DNA of 27,543 nt from Blastocatellia bacterium (lineage in GTDB: Bacteria > Acidobacteriota > Blastocatellia > Pyrinomonadales > Pyrinomonadaceae), in the NCBI GenBank assembly GCA_003487805.1, contig DNNE01000073.1, positions 1,418 through 28,960 of the forward strand, written 5' to 3'. The translations under genes were made by a program, and so were the position numbers. Shown one piece after another: positions 1 to 7,142 of this stretch (position 1 is its first letter; every line of letters begins with the position of its first letter). The notes under the pieces are model-generated. The model did not search any database and was not told where the DNA came from. It saw only the letters and a list, made by a program, of their open reading frames with translations.

Positions 1-1297
1 CTGCTCGTTCCGAAAGCACCGTAACAGTCGCGCCCGTATCGATAATGAAATTCAACGGTTTACTAATCCCGTCGATGCTCACTTCGCCGCTGAGAAATCC
101 GCTGGCGGTAGTGCGCACCGGAATGTTGACTCCGGGGCGTGTGGCGATATCGCTTTCGGTTGACGTCGGAGGACGCGTCGAACTGGTTTCGGCATCATTA
201 CTTCGCGGGCGCGCCAGGGTTAACTGATTTCTGCCGTAATCCACCGACGCAACCAGCCGGCTGAGCGCCGCGATACCAAGGTATCCATCGACCGCGACTT
301 GTTCATCAAAAAAATGACGAATGTAAACCGGAACATTCGTGACGCGAAAATCACCAATGTCGATTGAGTCGAGATAGCCATAGACGATCTCAAATCGACC
401 GCCGCCGCCGACTGCCCTGGCCATTCCGCCGCGCGCGACGGACCTGACGTTCATCTTCTTCGCCGTTTCTTCGGACAGCACCGACATGCCTGAGCCCGTG
501 TCGAGCACGAAGCGAAGATACTGTTTCGATCCGTTAATGCGGACTTGAATTATTGGCCGGTAGTCTGGACTTACAAATGCGACGATCGAGTGGTCCGGTC
601 CCTCGAGGTTGTAGAGCGAGCCCTGTTGGCCCAGGTAGCGCAGAAAATCAACCAGGCCGCGAATGCGTGCGCGCCGTTCGGCATCAGTCTTTGGCGCGAC
701 GATGAGAAACCGTTCATACGCGTCGGCAGCCTCTTTGTATCGTTCCGAGCGGGCCGCCGCCTGGCCGAGATTGAACACATAATCTGGTTCATCCGGATCG
801 ATTGACGCGGCGCGGCGCAAGCCGACGATGCAGGGATAGGTGCGATTTTCATAGTAATCAACCATCGCCAGCCCGGCGATCGCGATGGCTTCATTTTCAT
901 TCAAGCTCAACGCAGTGCGGAACTCTTCGACCGACAAGCGAAAATCTCCGGACGCAAGCACCGCCGCTCCCAGCAAGGCATGCCCGCGCGCCGACAATGG
1001 ATCGATGGCGATGACGCGCGCCGCATGATCGAAAGCATCCTGCAAGCGGCGCTGTTTCAATAAAGTGTGGCTTAGACCAAGGCGCGCCTCGAGATTTTGA
1101 TCATTTTTCGTTAGTAGTTCGCGATAGATTTGTTCCGCGCGTTGAAAGTCGCCTGACTTCAAAGCACGTTCAGCGCGGCTAAGATTCTTGGTGGTGTTGT
1201 CGCCGCCGAACGCTGCGCAAGCGATGGCCAGGCCAATGACGCACGTTCGCAGTCGTGCGGGAGAAAGCCTGAAATAATGCCTGGCGAAGTTTGTCAT
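1..1297 (-). CDS. Secreted TPR protein with two retropepsin-like aspartyl protease domains (3' end outside window)
   Basis: This reading frame is open from an ATG at 1297 to the left edge, so the C-terminus is missing. The N-terminus has a basic stretch and then a hydrophobic segment (CVIGLAIACAAFG), a likely signal peptide. About residues 35-220 are helical TPR-type repeats (for example GDFQRAEQIYRELL and SERYKEAADAYERFL). Two retropepsin-like motifs follow: FVLDTGSGMSVLS near residue 265 and FIIDTGATVTVLSE near residue 418, each with the catalytic D-T-G. Retropepsins work as dimers, so two copies in one chain could pair internally (inference). The start has a Shine-Dalgarno-like AGGAAG that overlaps the stop of the upstream glycosylase gene, 10 bases away, so the two are probably co-transcribed and translationally linked. 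Substrate unknown. Confidence 0.85.
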   Translation of the reverse strand, partial: MTNFARHYFRLSPARLRTCVIGLAIACAAFGGDNTTKNLSRAERALKSGDFQRAEQIYRELLTKNDQNLEARLGLSHTLLKQRRLQDAFDHAARVIAIDPLSARGHALLGAAVLASGDFRLSVEEFRTALSLNENEAIAIAGLAMVDYYENRTYPCIVGLRRAASIDPDEPDYVFNLGQAAARSERYKEAADAYERFLIVAPKTDAERRARIRGLVDFLRYLGQQGSLYNLEGPDHSIVAFVSPDYRPIIQVRINGSKQYLRFVLDTGSGMSVLSEETAKKMNVRSVARGGMARAVGGGGRFEIVYGYLDSIDIGDFRVTNVPVYIRHFFDEQVAVDGYLGIAALSRLVASVDYGRNQLTLARPRSNDAETSSTRPPTSTESDIATRPGVNIPVRTTASGFLSGEVSIDGISKPLNFIIDTGATVTVLSERA

Positions 1298-1307
1298 GGT
1301 CGTCTTC

Positions 1308-1976
1308 CTATTTAAGGATCTCGCCTGTCTTCATAGACCAGAGCAAAAGGTCGAGTTCGTCAAAGTTGATGTTCGATTCCTTTGCGAAACGGCGCATGTC
1401 GCTTTCGACTTGCAGGTAGCGCCCGCGCGTCGTGGGCGATTTTGGCGAATCAATCACGCCAAGCTCGTACAGGCAACGAACGATGTGCTTATCAAGAATG
1501 GCGTATCCCTTAAATCCGACGTTTCGTAGGAAGTGGCTCGCTTCCTTGTATCCCAACCCCTTCACGCGTGGTTCGTTCGCCAGCCAATCGCGTCGCTCAA
1601 TCGGATCTCGAAAACTTACCAATCGTTCACGCAAACGCATTGAGAACGATTCGCGCAGGTAATCTCTGGTGACAACCACGTACGCTGGTCTGGCGTTCGG
1701 AAATCGATGTGCGCCCGCGGCAATCAATGCTTGCGTCATTTCCTGTTGAGCACCCGATTGCAATAAAGGCCGGAGCGCTTCTACCGATCGCAATCCCATT
1801 TTGGCCGAAGCACCGGCCGTGAAAATGCAGAACACCATCTCTTCCCACAAGCGCGCGTCCGAAGCTGTTTGCCAAACGCCACGGAATTCGCGAAGTCGCG
1901 ATCGAATTTGTTTTCTTCGCTCCGGGTACGTCGCGAGCAAACGCTCGATGGTTATCGGTTCACGGTTCGGCTTCAC
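1308..1976 (-). CDS. ogg: Archaeal-type 8-oxoguanine DNA glycosylase/AP lyase (Ogg2 family)
   Basis: Base excision repair enzyme that removes 8-oxoguanine and nicks the abasic site. The 222-residue length fits the Ogg2 family. The helix-hairpin-helix and catalytic loop are visible at residues 139-163: KGLGYKEASHF, then AILDKHI. Lys144 and Asp162 are 18 residues apart, the same spacing as the catalytic Lys129/Asp147 I recall for the Methanocaldococcus enzyme. The chain ends in TGEILK with a C-terminal lysine (Lys222), a family hallmark that contacts the damaged base. The start is GTG; the upstream frame soon meets a stop, so no longer ATG start exists. No Shine-Dalgarno is visible, but a good promoter lies just ahead. 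Ogg2 is commoner in archaea and some anaerobes than in typical bacteria. The retropepsin-like gene follows after 10 bases. Confidence 0.9.
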   Translation of the reverse strand: MKPNREPITIERLLATYPERRKQIRSRLREFRGVWQTASDARLWEEMVFCIFTAGASAKMGLRSVEALRPLLQSGAQQEMTQALIAAGAHRFPNARPAYVVVTRDYLRESFSMRLRERLVSFRDPIERRDWLANEPRVKGLGYKEASHFLRNVGFKGYAILDKHIVRCLYELGVIDSPKSPTTRGRYLQVESDMRRFAKESNINFDELDLLLWSMKTGEILK

Positions 1977-1993
1977 AAATTTTCAATGAACGA

Positions 1994-2023
1994 ATTCTAG
2001 GAGTGTGTTCACAAGACTGTCAA
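1994..2023 (-). promoter_or_regulatory. Sigma-70-type promoter for ogg
   Basis: On the minus strand, a perfect -35 TTGACA (2018-2023) and a -10 TAGAAT (1994-1999, one mismatch) are separated by 18 bases. The predicted transcription start lies roughly 10 bases before the GTG of the glycosylase gene, giving a very short leader. Confidence 0.55.
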
Positions 2024-2126
2024 CGCGTTTGTGTCCGGGTCATCCGAACCCAGCCTGTACATCCTTGCGCAAGCGGCGAACATCAAAGCCTCTGCAGTGC
2101 GCTTCGGAATCAGCATGCGCCTTCTG

Positions 2127-2135
2127 TGTTATGAT
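2127..2135 (+). promoter_or_regulatory. Extended -10 promoter for the PBP4-type carboxypeptidase gene
   Basis: TGT followed by TATGAT is an extended -10 element. Transcription would begin near 2142, about 20 bases before the ATG at 2164. This position supports the 2164 start and argues against upstream in-frame starts at 2005 (GTG) and 2131 (ATG). No clear -35 is present. Confidence 0.45.
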
Positions 2136-2163
2136 GCGAAACGCGCGTCGCGCGAATGGTCGA

Positions 2164-3543
2164 ATGAATAGAGCCCCCAAATTCTTTTTCAGGTTATCCC
2201 TTGTAACGGCGGTGATTGTGATCGCTTGCGCGAGCGCGCTGTCACAACCTGCTGCCGGCGCTCGAACCGATCAGAAGCCATCGCCGCCAGCCTCGGAAGT
2301 CGGGCCAGTCGCCAGTTCGACCTCAGAAAGTAAGCAAGTTGTTGCACAAGCCGTCGCCCAGCCGGCTTACCTGACGCCGATCGCGGGGTATCAGGGCGTA
2401 CTTGCTGAAACCCTTGATGGCGCCACGATCGCGGCGCAAGCAGCTGATGACAGATTCAACCCGGCATCCTCCGTGAAGTTAGCGACGACGCTCGTGGCGC
2501 TGGAGACGCTTGGGCCGGATCACAAGTTCGTCACTGGCGTTTGGGCCGCCGGTCCAATCGATAAGACTACCGGCACGTTGACCGGAGATTTAGTGCTTAC
2601 CGGCCGGGACCCCTCCTTCCATTTTGAACATGCAGTGATGCTGGCGCGGCAGTTGAACGCCCTCGGTATCCGCACTGTTACCGGAAACGTAATCGTCACC
2701 TCAAGTTTCACTATGAACTTTGATTGGTCAGCGCGACATTCAGGTGAAATGTTCCGGGATACGCTGGACGCCGCCAGGCGATCGGCCGGCGCCACGCGCG
2801 CGTGGATCGACGAGCGCACCCTGGTGGGCGATAACAACAGTCTGAGCAGTGTTCCGAGTGTGGTAGTTAGTGGCGAGGTACAGATCGGCTCAGCGCCACC
2901 GGGCGCGGTTCCAATACTGACTCACAAATCCAGCAAGCTGGTTGACGTGCTGAAAGCGATGCTGTGCTTTTCCAACAACTTTATGGCCGAACGAATCGGC
3001 GAGGGCCTGGGTGGCCCGCAAGCAGTCAGTGCTCTCATCACTAAGAAACTGGATCTCAATCCTGATGATCTCTCGTTATCGTCGACGAGCGGACTGGGTG
3101 TCAATCGAGTAACGCCGCGCGCCATGATGAAAATTCTCCGCACGTTGCGCGATGAGCTGGCGAAGAACAAACTTTCGCTTTCCGATATTCTGCCGGTTGC
3201 CGGAATCGATCCGGGCACGCTCGAAGATCGCTACACCGATCCACAAGCGCGTGGAAGTGTGGTCGCAAAGACTGGCACGCTGGTCCGAACAGATGGCGGC
3301 GCAAGTTCGCTGGTGGGACAAATGGAAACCAGGAGTGGGCGAGTCGTCTTGTTTGTCATCATGAACCAGCGTGGTAACGTCGGTCGCTTTCGTCAAAACC
3401 AGGATTCGATTGTTTCGGCAATTCAAAACTCACTGGGCGGTCCCGCGCCGTTCGACTATCGACCGGTGAAACTCTCAATGCGGCTGGCCAATTTTGATTA
3501 CGAAGCGGCAAAAGCACGTGGCGAAGTTGAACCGCGCGACTAA
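2164..3543 (+). CDS. dacB: D-alanyl-D-alanine carboxypeptidase/endopeptidase, PBP4 type (peptidase family S13)
   Basis: Periplasmic penicillin-binding protein that trims the terminal D-alanine of peptidoglycan stems and may cut cross-links. The three active-site motifs are present: SSVK (Ser102-Lys105), SNN (Ser270-Asn272) and KTG (from Lys369), in the order and spacing of family S13. The start at 2164 gives a 459-residue protein beginning MNRAPKFFFRLSLVTAVIVI, a standard signal peptide ending around ALSQPAAG. The frame is open back to a GTG at 2005, but the added stretch would put 53 cysteine- and arginine-rich residues before the signal peptide and would span the predicted promoter. Residues 30-60 are a Ser/Pro/Ala-rich linker. 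It is transcribed alone, divergently from ogg. Confidence 0.92.
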   Translation: MNRAPKFFFRLSLVTAVIVIACASALSQPAAGARTDQKPSPPASEVGPVASSTSESKQVVAQAVAQPAYLTPIAGYQGVLAETLDGATIAAQAADDRFNPASSVKLATTLVALETLGPDHKFVTGVWAAGPIDKTTGTLTGDLVLTGRDPSFHFEHAVMLARQLNALGIRTVTGNVIVTSSFTMNFDWSARHSGEMFRDTLDAARRSAGATRAWIDERTLVGDNNSLSSVPSVVVSGEVQIGSAPPGAVPILTHKSSKLVDVLKAMLCFSNNFMAERIGEGLGGPQAVSALITKKLDLNPDDLSLSSTSGLGVNRVTPRAMMKILRTLRDELAKNKLSLSDILPVAGIDPGTLEDRYTDPQARGSVVAKTGTLVRTDGGASSLVGQMETRSGRVVLFVIMNQRGNVGRFRQNQDSIVSAIQNSLGGPAPFDYRPVKLSMRLANFDYEAAKARGEVEPRD

Positions 3544-3730
3544 TCACCTCCCTCGTCTAACCCGCATCACTTCTCTGAATTGCCCGATCTGTCACGGTGA
3601 AAGATCTTGTGTCATGACTAACTGTCATGCTGAATGCTCGCCGCCTCCTCAAGCGCCGCGCAACAAGGCCGAAAGCCTTTAAGTTCCTGCGATTCTACTC
3701 ACCATCCGACCAGGTGCCTGCGACCCTTCA

Positions 3731-3754
3731 CGGCATGCGCCTTGCCGCGTTTTT
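3731..3754 (+). terminator. Possible intrinsic terminator downstream of dacB
   Basis: CGGCA (3731-3735) pairs with TGCCG (3743-3747) across a 7-base loop, followed by a run of five T (3750-3754). The stem is short, so strength is uncertain. It would separate dacB transcription from the kinase gene at 3785. Confidence 0.35.
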
Positions 3755-3755
3755 A

Positions 3756-3776
3756 GCGGAACTACGTGTGTTCCGC
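3756..3776. repeat. Perfect 7-base inverted repeat just before the hybrid kinase start codon
   Basis: GCGGAAC (3756-3762) and GTTCCGC (3770-3776) flank a 7-base spacer and end 8 bases before the ATG at 3785, where a Shine-Dalgarno would normally lie. None is visible. It could be an operator dyad or an RNA hairpin limiting translation. Confidence 0.4.
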
Positions 3777-3784
3777 ATCACTAA

Positions 3785-5704
3785 ATGACAACCTCAACTG
3801 AAGCACACATCAATCTTTGCAACAGTCTCATGGCTGCCGAGCGCGTATGGGAAGCGACGGTCGACGCCCTGACGGACGCCGTCTACATTTTCGATCGCGA
3901 TAAGCGCCTTAAGAAAATCAACCATGCAGGCGAATTGCTCGAGCGTGCGAATCGATCGTTTCTCGTGGGCCGACGATGCTGCGACATGCTGTGGCGTTTC
4001 GAGGGCGCATCGTGCATGGTCGATCGTGCGATGTCGAACGGTGCTGAGGTTGACGTGGAACTGGATTCGTCAAACAAAGCGCACCGGCCGTTACAGGTTC
4101 GCGTCATCCCGCAAAAAAGAGATCCGCAACAAGAGGCCAGTGGTGGCTGCGTGGTGATTGCGCGCGACATCTCTGAGTTGCGACAAGCCGAAGAAGAAAC
4201 AAGTAAGAACCGCGCGTTTCTTGCAAGCCTCGCCGACCTTGCTCCGGACGAGATTTATACGCTCGATACAGAACATCGAATCACCTGGATGAATCAGCGC
4301 GCGGAAAGCGATACTGGGCTCACCCGTTCAGTCTTGCTCGGCCAGGTCTTCAGCATGATTGTATCGACTGAATCAAACGCAGAGGCTGAAAGTGCGCTGG
4401 GCTGCACATTACGCGGCGAACAGAGACAGTTTGAATTGCGAACGATTTGCGCCGACGGGCGCGTGCGATGTATGGACGCGCACACCTCGCCCTTGTGGCA
4501 CGACGGCGCTATCACCGGGGTAATGGTTTTCATGAGCGACATCACAGAAAGAAAGTTGGCCCAGGAGTGTGCCGCGCGATCCGACAAGTTGCGCGCATTG
4601 GGTGAACTGGCGGCCGGTGTCGCGCACAATTTGAATAATTCGCTGACCGTCATTCAGGGAAGAGCACAGTTACTGCTGATGCGCAGCGGCGCCGACGACG
4701 CGAAGAAGAAAAGCCTCGAAGTAATTACCCAGGCTGTCGGTGACTGCTCGCAGACATTACGGCGACTGCTCGATTTCTCAAGACGCAACGCAACGCGCGC
4801 GACTGCGCCCGTCGATCTTAGCGAACTCGTTACCTCGAGCGTGGAAATCGCTCGTCCAAAATGGCAAGCAGAGTCTGCGAACAAAACTGGCTCGATCGAT
4901 GTGCGTGTAGTTGCGCCGCGGCCAGTAATGGCGATGGGCGACTCTTCAGAGTTACGCGAAGTTGTCCTGAATCTAATTTTCAACGCCGTCGATGCGATGA
5001 CTCAGGGCGGCGTCATCGAAATCGGTACTGGTGTCGAAGGAGCGTCCGCGAAGTTCTGGGTGGCCGACAACGGCGCCGGCATGATGCCCGAAGTCGTTGC
5101 TCGTATCTTTGAGCCTTTCTATTCCACTAAGGGCGAGCGCGGAACCGGTCTGGGACTCTCGGCCTCTCACGGCATCATCGAAAACCACGGCGGCGATATC
5201 AAAGTAACCAGTGAAGTAGGCAAGGGGACTCGCTTTGAAGTAGTGCTTCCGCTTCATAAGGCGGGATCATCGGTCGCTACCGAGGCCAAAGCCGAGGCGG
5301 TTGAAGTGAAGCCTGCACGCATATTGGTGGTTGAAGACGAAGAAAACGTACGCTTGCTGCTTAACGAAGCGTTTCGTACTGGCGGCCACGAGGTTACCGA
5401 AGCGACCACTGGCGCAGAGGCGCTCAAGAGTCTCGACGCCAAAGAATTCGATTTGATGGTTTGCGATCTCGGGTTACCGGAGTTGAGTGGCCTGCACGTC
5501 GCGCGCTGGGTCAAGGAGTTCCGTCCCAACATGCCAGTCATTATTGCGACCGGTTTCGCCGGGATGATCGCCGAAGAAGATTATGACAAGGCGCGTATCG
5601 ATGAAGTCATCAGCAAACCTTACGCGGTTGCTGACGTGCTGATGCGCGCGAACATGATTCTCGCTCGTGAGGCGAGCGAGCACCGCGAAACAGTTCTGGT
5701 CTAA
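3785..5704 (+). CDS. Soluble double-PAS hybrid sensor histidine kinase with C-terminal receiver domain
   Basis: Signal-transducing kinase of 639 residues with no membrane segment, so it probably senses a cytoplasmic cue. Domains in order: PAS 1 (about 20-132), PAS 2 (about 143-258), HisKA with the H-box at His281 (GELAAGVAHNLNNSLTV), HATPase_c with N-box (VVLNLIFNAVDAM, Asn400), G1 (DNGAGM, 428-433), F-box (FEPFYSTKG) and G2 (GTGLGLS, 453-459), then a receiver with acidic DEE at 518-520, phospho-acceptor Asp561 and Lys611. The H-box reads HNLNN instead of the common HDFNN/HEINN, but all catalytic motifs are intact. No Hpt domain is seen, so the fused receiver may be an internal brake or phosphate sink. 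The next gene is an NtrC-type regulator, 70 bases on, its likely partner. Confidence 0.92.
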   Translation: MTTSTEAHINLCNSLMAAERVWEATVDALTDAVYIFDRDKRLKKINHAGELLERANRSFLVGRRCCDMLWRFEGASCMVDRAMSNGAEVDVELDSSNKAHRPLQVRVIPQKRDPQQEASGGCVVIARDISELRQAEEETSKNRAFLASLADLAPDEIYTLDTEHRITWMNQRAESDTGLTRSVLLGQVFSMIVSTESNAEAESALGCTLRGEQRQFELRTICADGRVRCMDAHTSPLWHDGAITGVMVFMSDITERKLAQECAARSDKLRALGELAAGVAHNLNNSLTVIQGRAQLLLMRSGADDAKKKSLEVITQAVGDCSQTLRRLLDFSRRNATRATAPVDLSELVTSSVEIARPKWQAESANKTGSIDVRVVAPRPVMAMGDSSELREVVLNLIFNAVDAMTQGGVIEIGTGVEGASAKFWVADNGAGMMPEVVARIFEPFYSTKGERGTGLGLSASHGIIENHGGDIKVTSEVGKGTRFEVVLPLHKAGSSVATEAKAEAVEVKPARILVVEDEENVRLLLNEAFRTGGHEVTEATTGAEALKSLDAKEFDLMVCDLGLPELSGLHVARWVKEFRPNMPVIIATGFAGMIAEEDYDKARIDEVISKPYAVADVLMRANMILAREASEHRETVLV

Positions 5705-5734
5705 GCCGGCCGACGCTTCGAATAAAACTAAAGC

Positions 5735-5763
5735 TTGACACTCCAGGCATCGCAGTAAATGAT
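5735..5763 (+). promoter_or_regulatory. Sigma-70-type promoter for the NtrC-like regulator gene
   Basis: A perfect TTGACA (5735-5740) is followed 17 bases later by AATGAT (5758-5763, four of six matches to TATAAT). The transcription start would fall within a few bases of the ATG at 5775, and no Shine-Dalgarno is visible. The regulator may therefore also be made independently of the kinase. Confidence 0.45.
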
Positions 5764-5773
5764 GAACTGCGAT
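5749..5773. promoter_or_regulatory. Inverted repeat overlapping the -10 region and reaching the regulator start codon
   Basis: ATCGCAGT (5749-5756) and ACTGCGAT (5766-5773) form a perfect 8-base dyad with a 9-base spacer. It spans the predicted -10 element and ends one base before the ATG at 5775. This is the geometry of an autoregulatory operator or of a hairpin that masks the start; which one cannot be told from sequence. Confidence 0.4.
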
Positions 5774-5774
5774 C

Positions 5775-7139
5775 ATGCCTGACATCCTTCTCGTCGAAGA
5801 CAAAGAAAGCCTGCGTCGCGTCCTGCGATTGACGCTGGAGCGCGCCGGGTATTCTGTTACTGAAGCCGCGGACGCCCGCGAGGCAATGGCCGAAATTGGA
5901 CGAGTGCCTCACAAGATCGTCCTGACCGATCTGCGCATGCCTAATGGATCAGGTATCGACGTTCTGCGCGCCGCAAAGACCGCCGACAACGACATTCCGG
6001 TTATCGTCATGACGGCGTACGGCTCGGTCGATGAAGCCGTACAAGCCATGAAAGATGGCGCGCACGACTTTCTTCAGAAACCCGTCGATTCCAATCACCT
6101 TTTGTTGTTGGTTGAGCGAGCTTTAGAGCAATCGCGTCTGCGCACCGAGAACATTCTGTTACGCGAAGAATGGTCGAAGCGCTACGGCTTCCCGCGCATA
6201 GTTGGCGAGTCCGAAGCCATAAAACGTGCCGTCGGCGAAACGCAGCGCGTGGCGCAAACTGAAGCCACGGTCTTGTTGCTGGGCGAATCCGGAACTGGAA
6301 AAGAACTGTTTGCGCGCGCGGTCCATCATCTGTCCAATCGTCGAGACAAACCATTCGTTGCGATCAATTGCGCAGCAATTCCCGAGACGCTGATTGAAAA
6401 CGAATTGTTTGGTCACGAGCGTGGCGCGTTCACTGGCGCCGCGGACCGTCGTCTCGGCAAATTCGAATTGGCCTCAGGCGGCACTGTGTTCCTTGATGAG
6501 ATTGGCGAGTTGCCTTTGGCGGTACAAGGTAAGCTCTTGCGCGCCATCGAAGAGAAATCGATCGATCGCATTGGAGGGCGCGCCCCGGTGCCGGTCGATG
6601 TTCGCGTCGTTGCTGCTACTAACAAAGATCTTCGTGCTGCGGTCGATCATGGCGAGTTCCGCGGCGACCTCTTCTTTCGACTTGCGGTCTTCCCCATCGA
6701 TATTCCGCCCCTCCGTGAACGCGGAGAGGACGTGCTGCTATTGGCCCGGCATTTTGCTGCTGAGATAGGCAGAGAACTGCGTGGACGCGAGGCCACTTTA
6801 AGCGACGCGAGCCTGCAAGCACTGCGCGCTCATCGGTGGCCAGGCAATGTGCGGGAGCTTGAAAATTCCATCGAGCGAGCCTGCATTCTTGCGGATGAAA
6901 CGGAACTCCGCCCGGCCGATCTCGGTCTGGTAAGCGATGGCGCACGCGATCTGAAAGCGTTTGGTTTCGACCTTTCCGGTAATTTAGGCGAGGCGGCTGA
7001 ACGCGCCGTGAAAATGGTTGAGCGACAAAAGATCACCGAGGCTTTGGCGCAAAGTGATGGTAACAAATCGCGCGCGGCAGAGGCGTTGGGCGTTAGTTAT
7101 AAAACGTTCCTGACAAAGATCAAAGAGTATAATCTGTAA
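5775..7139 (+). CDS. NtrC-family response regulator, sigma-54-dependent transcription activator
   Basis: A complete 454-residue bacterial enhancer-binding protein. The receiver (1-120) has acidic EDK at 8-10, phospho-acceptor Asp52 (TDLRMP) and Lys102. The AAA+ core (about 140-375) has Walker A GESGTGKE at 170-177, the sigma-54 contact loop GAFTGA at 217-222, Walker B FLDE at 239-242 and the R-finger region FFRLAVFPIDIPPLRER. A Fis-type helix-turn-helix lies at about 428-447 (NKSRAAEALGVSYKTFLTKI). It should be phosphorylated by the hybrid kinase encoded just upstream and then activate sigma-54 promoters. murJ begins 3 bases after its stop, so the two are almost certainly co-transcribed. Target genes are not evident, though a sigma-54-like promoter exists at 15095-15110. 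Confidence 0.95.
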   Translation: MPDILLVEDKESLRRVLRLTLERAGYSVTEAADAREAMAEIGRVPHKIVLTDLRMPNGSGIDVLRAAKTADNDIPVIVMTAYGSVDEAVQAMKDGAHDFLQKPVDSNHLLLLVERALEQSRLRTENILLREEWSKRYGFPRIVGESEAIKRAVGETQRVAQTEATVLLLGESGTGKELFARAVHHLSNRRDKPFVAINCAAIPETLIENELFGHERGAFTGAADRRLGKFELASGGTVFLDEIGELPLAVQGKLLRAIEEKSIDRIGGRAPVPVDVRVVAATNKDLRAAVDHGEFRGDLFFRLAVFPIDIPPLRERGEDVLLLARHFAAEIGRELRGREATLSDASLQALRAHRWPGNVRELENSIERACILADETELRPADLGLVSDGARDLKAFGFDLSGNLGEAAERAVKMVERQKITEALAQSDGNKSRAAEALGVSYKTFLTKIKEYNL

Positions 7140-7142
7140 CCA

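Larger units (their letters stand above)
3544..3784 (+). other. Intergenic region between dacB and the hybrid kinase gene
   Basis: No credible gene is visible. The stretch contains a terminator-like hairpin (3731-3754), a perfect 7-base inverted repeat (3756-3776), a weak AAGGC/GCCTT hairpin (3665-3679), and two nearby copies of TGTCATG about 12 bases apart. No clear promoter for the kinase gene was found. Confidence 0.5.

Noticed and set aside
2005..2163. Longer N-terminus for the PBP4-type protein starting at GTG 2005
   Set aside because: It would place 53 Cys/Arg-rich residues before a clear signal peptide and would cross the extended -10 promoter at 2127; the AGGAG before 2005 is too close to the GTG to serve it.
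3605..3640. TGTCATG direct repeats as an operator or mobile-element remnant
   Set aside because: Only two short copies with different flanks; chance is sufficient explanation.
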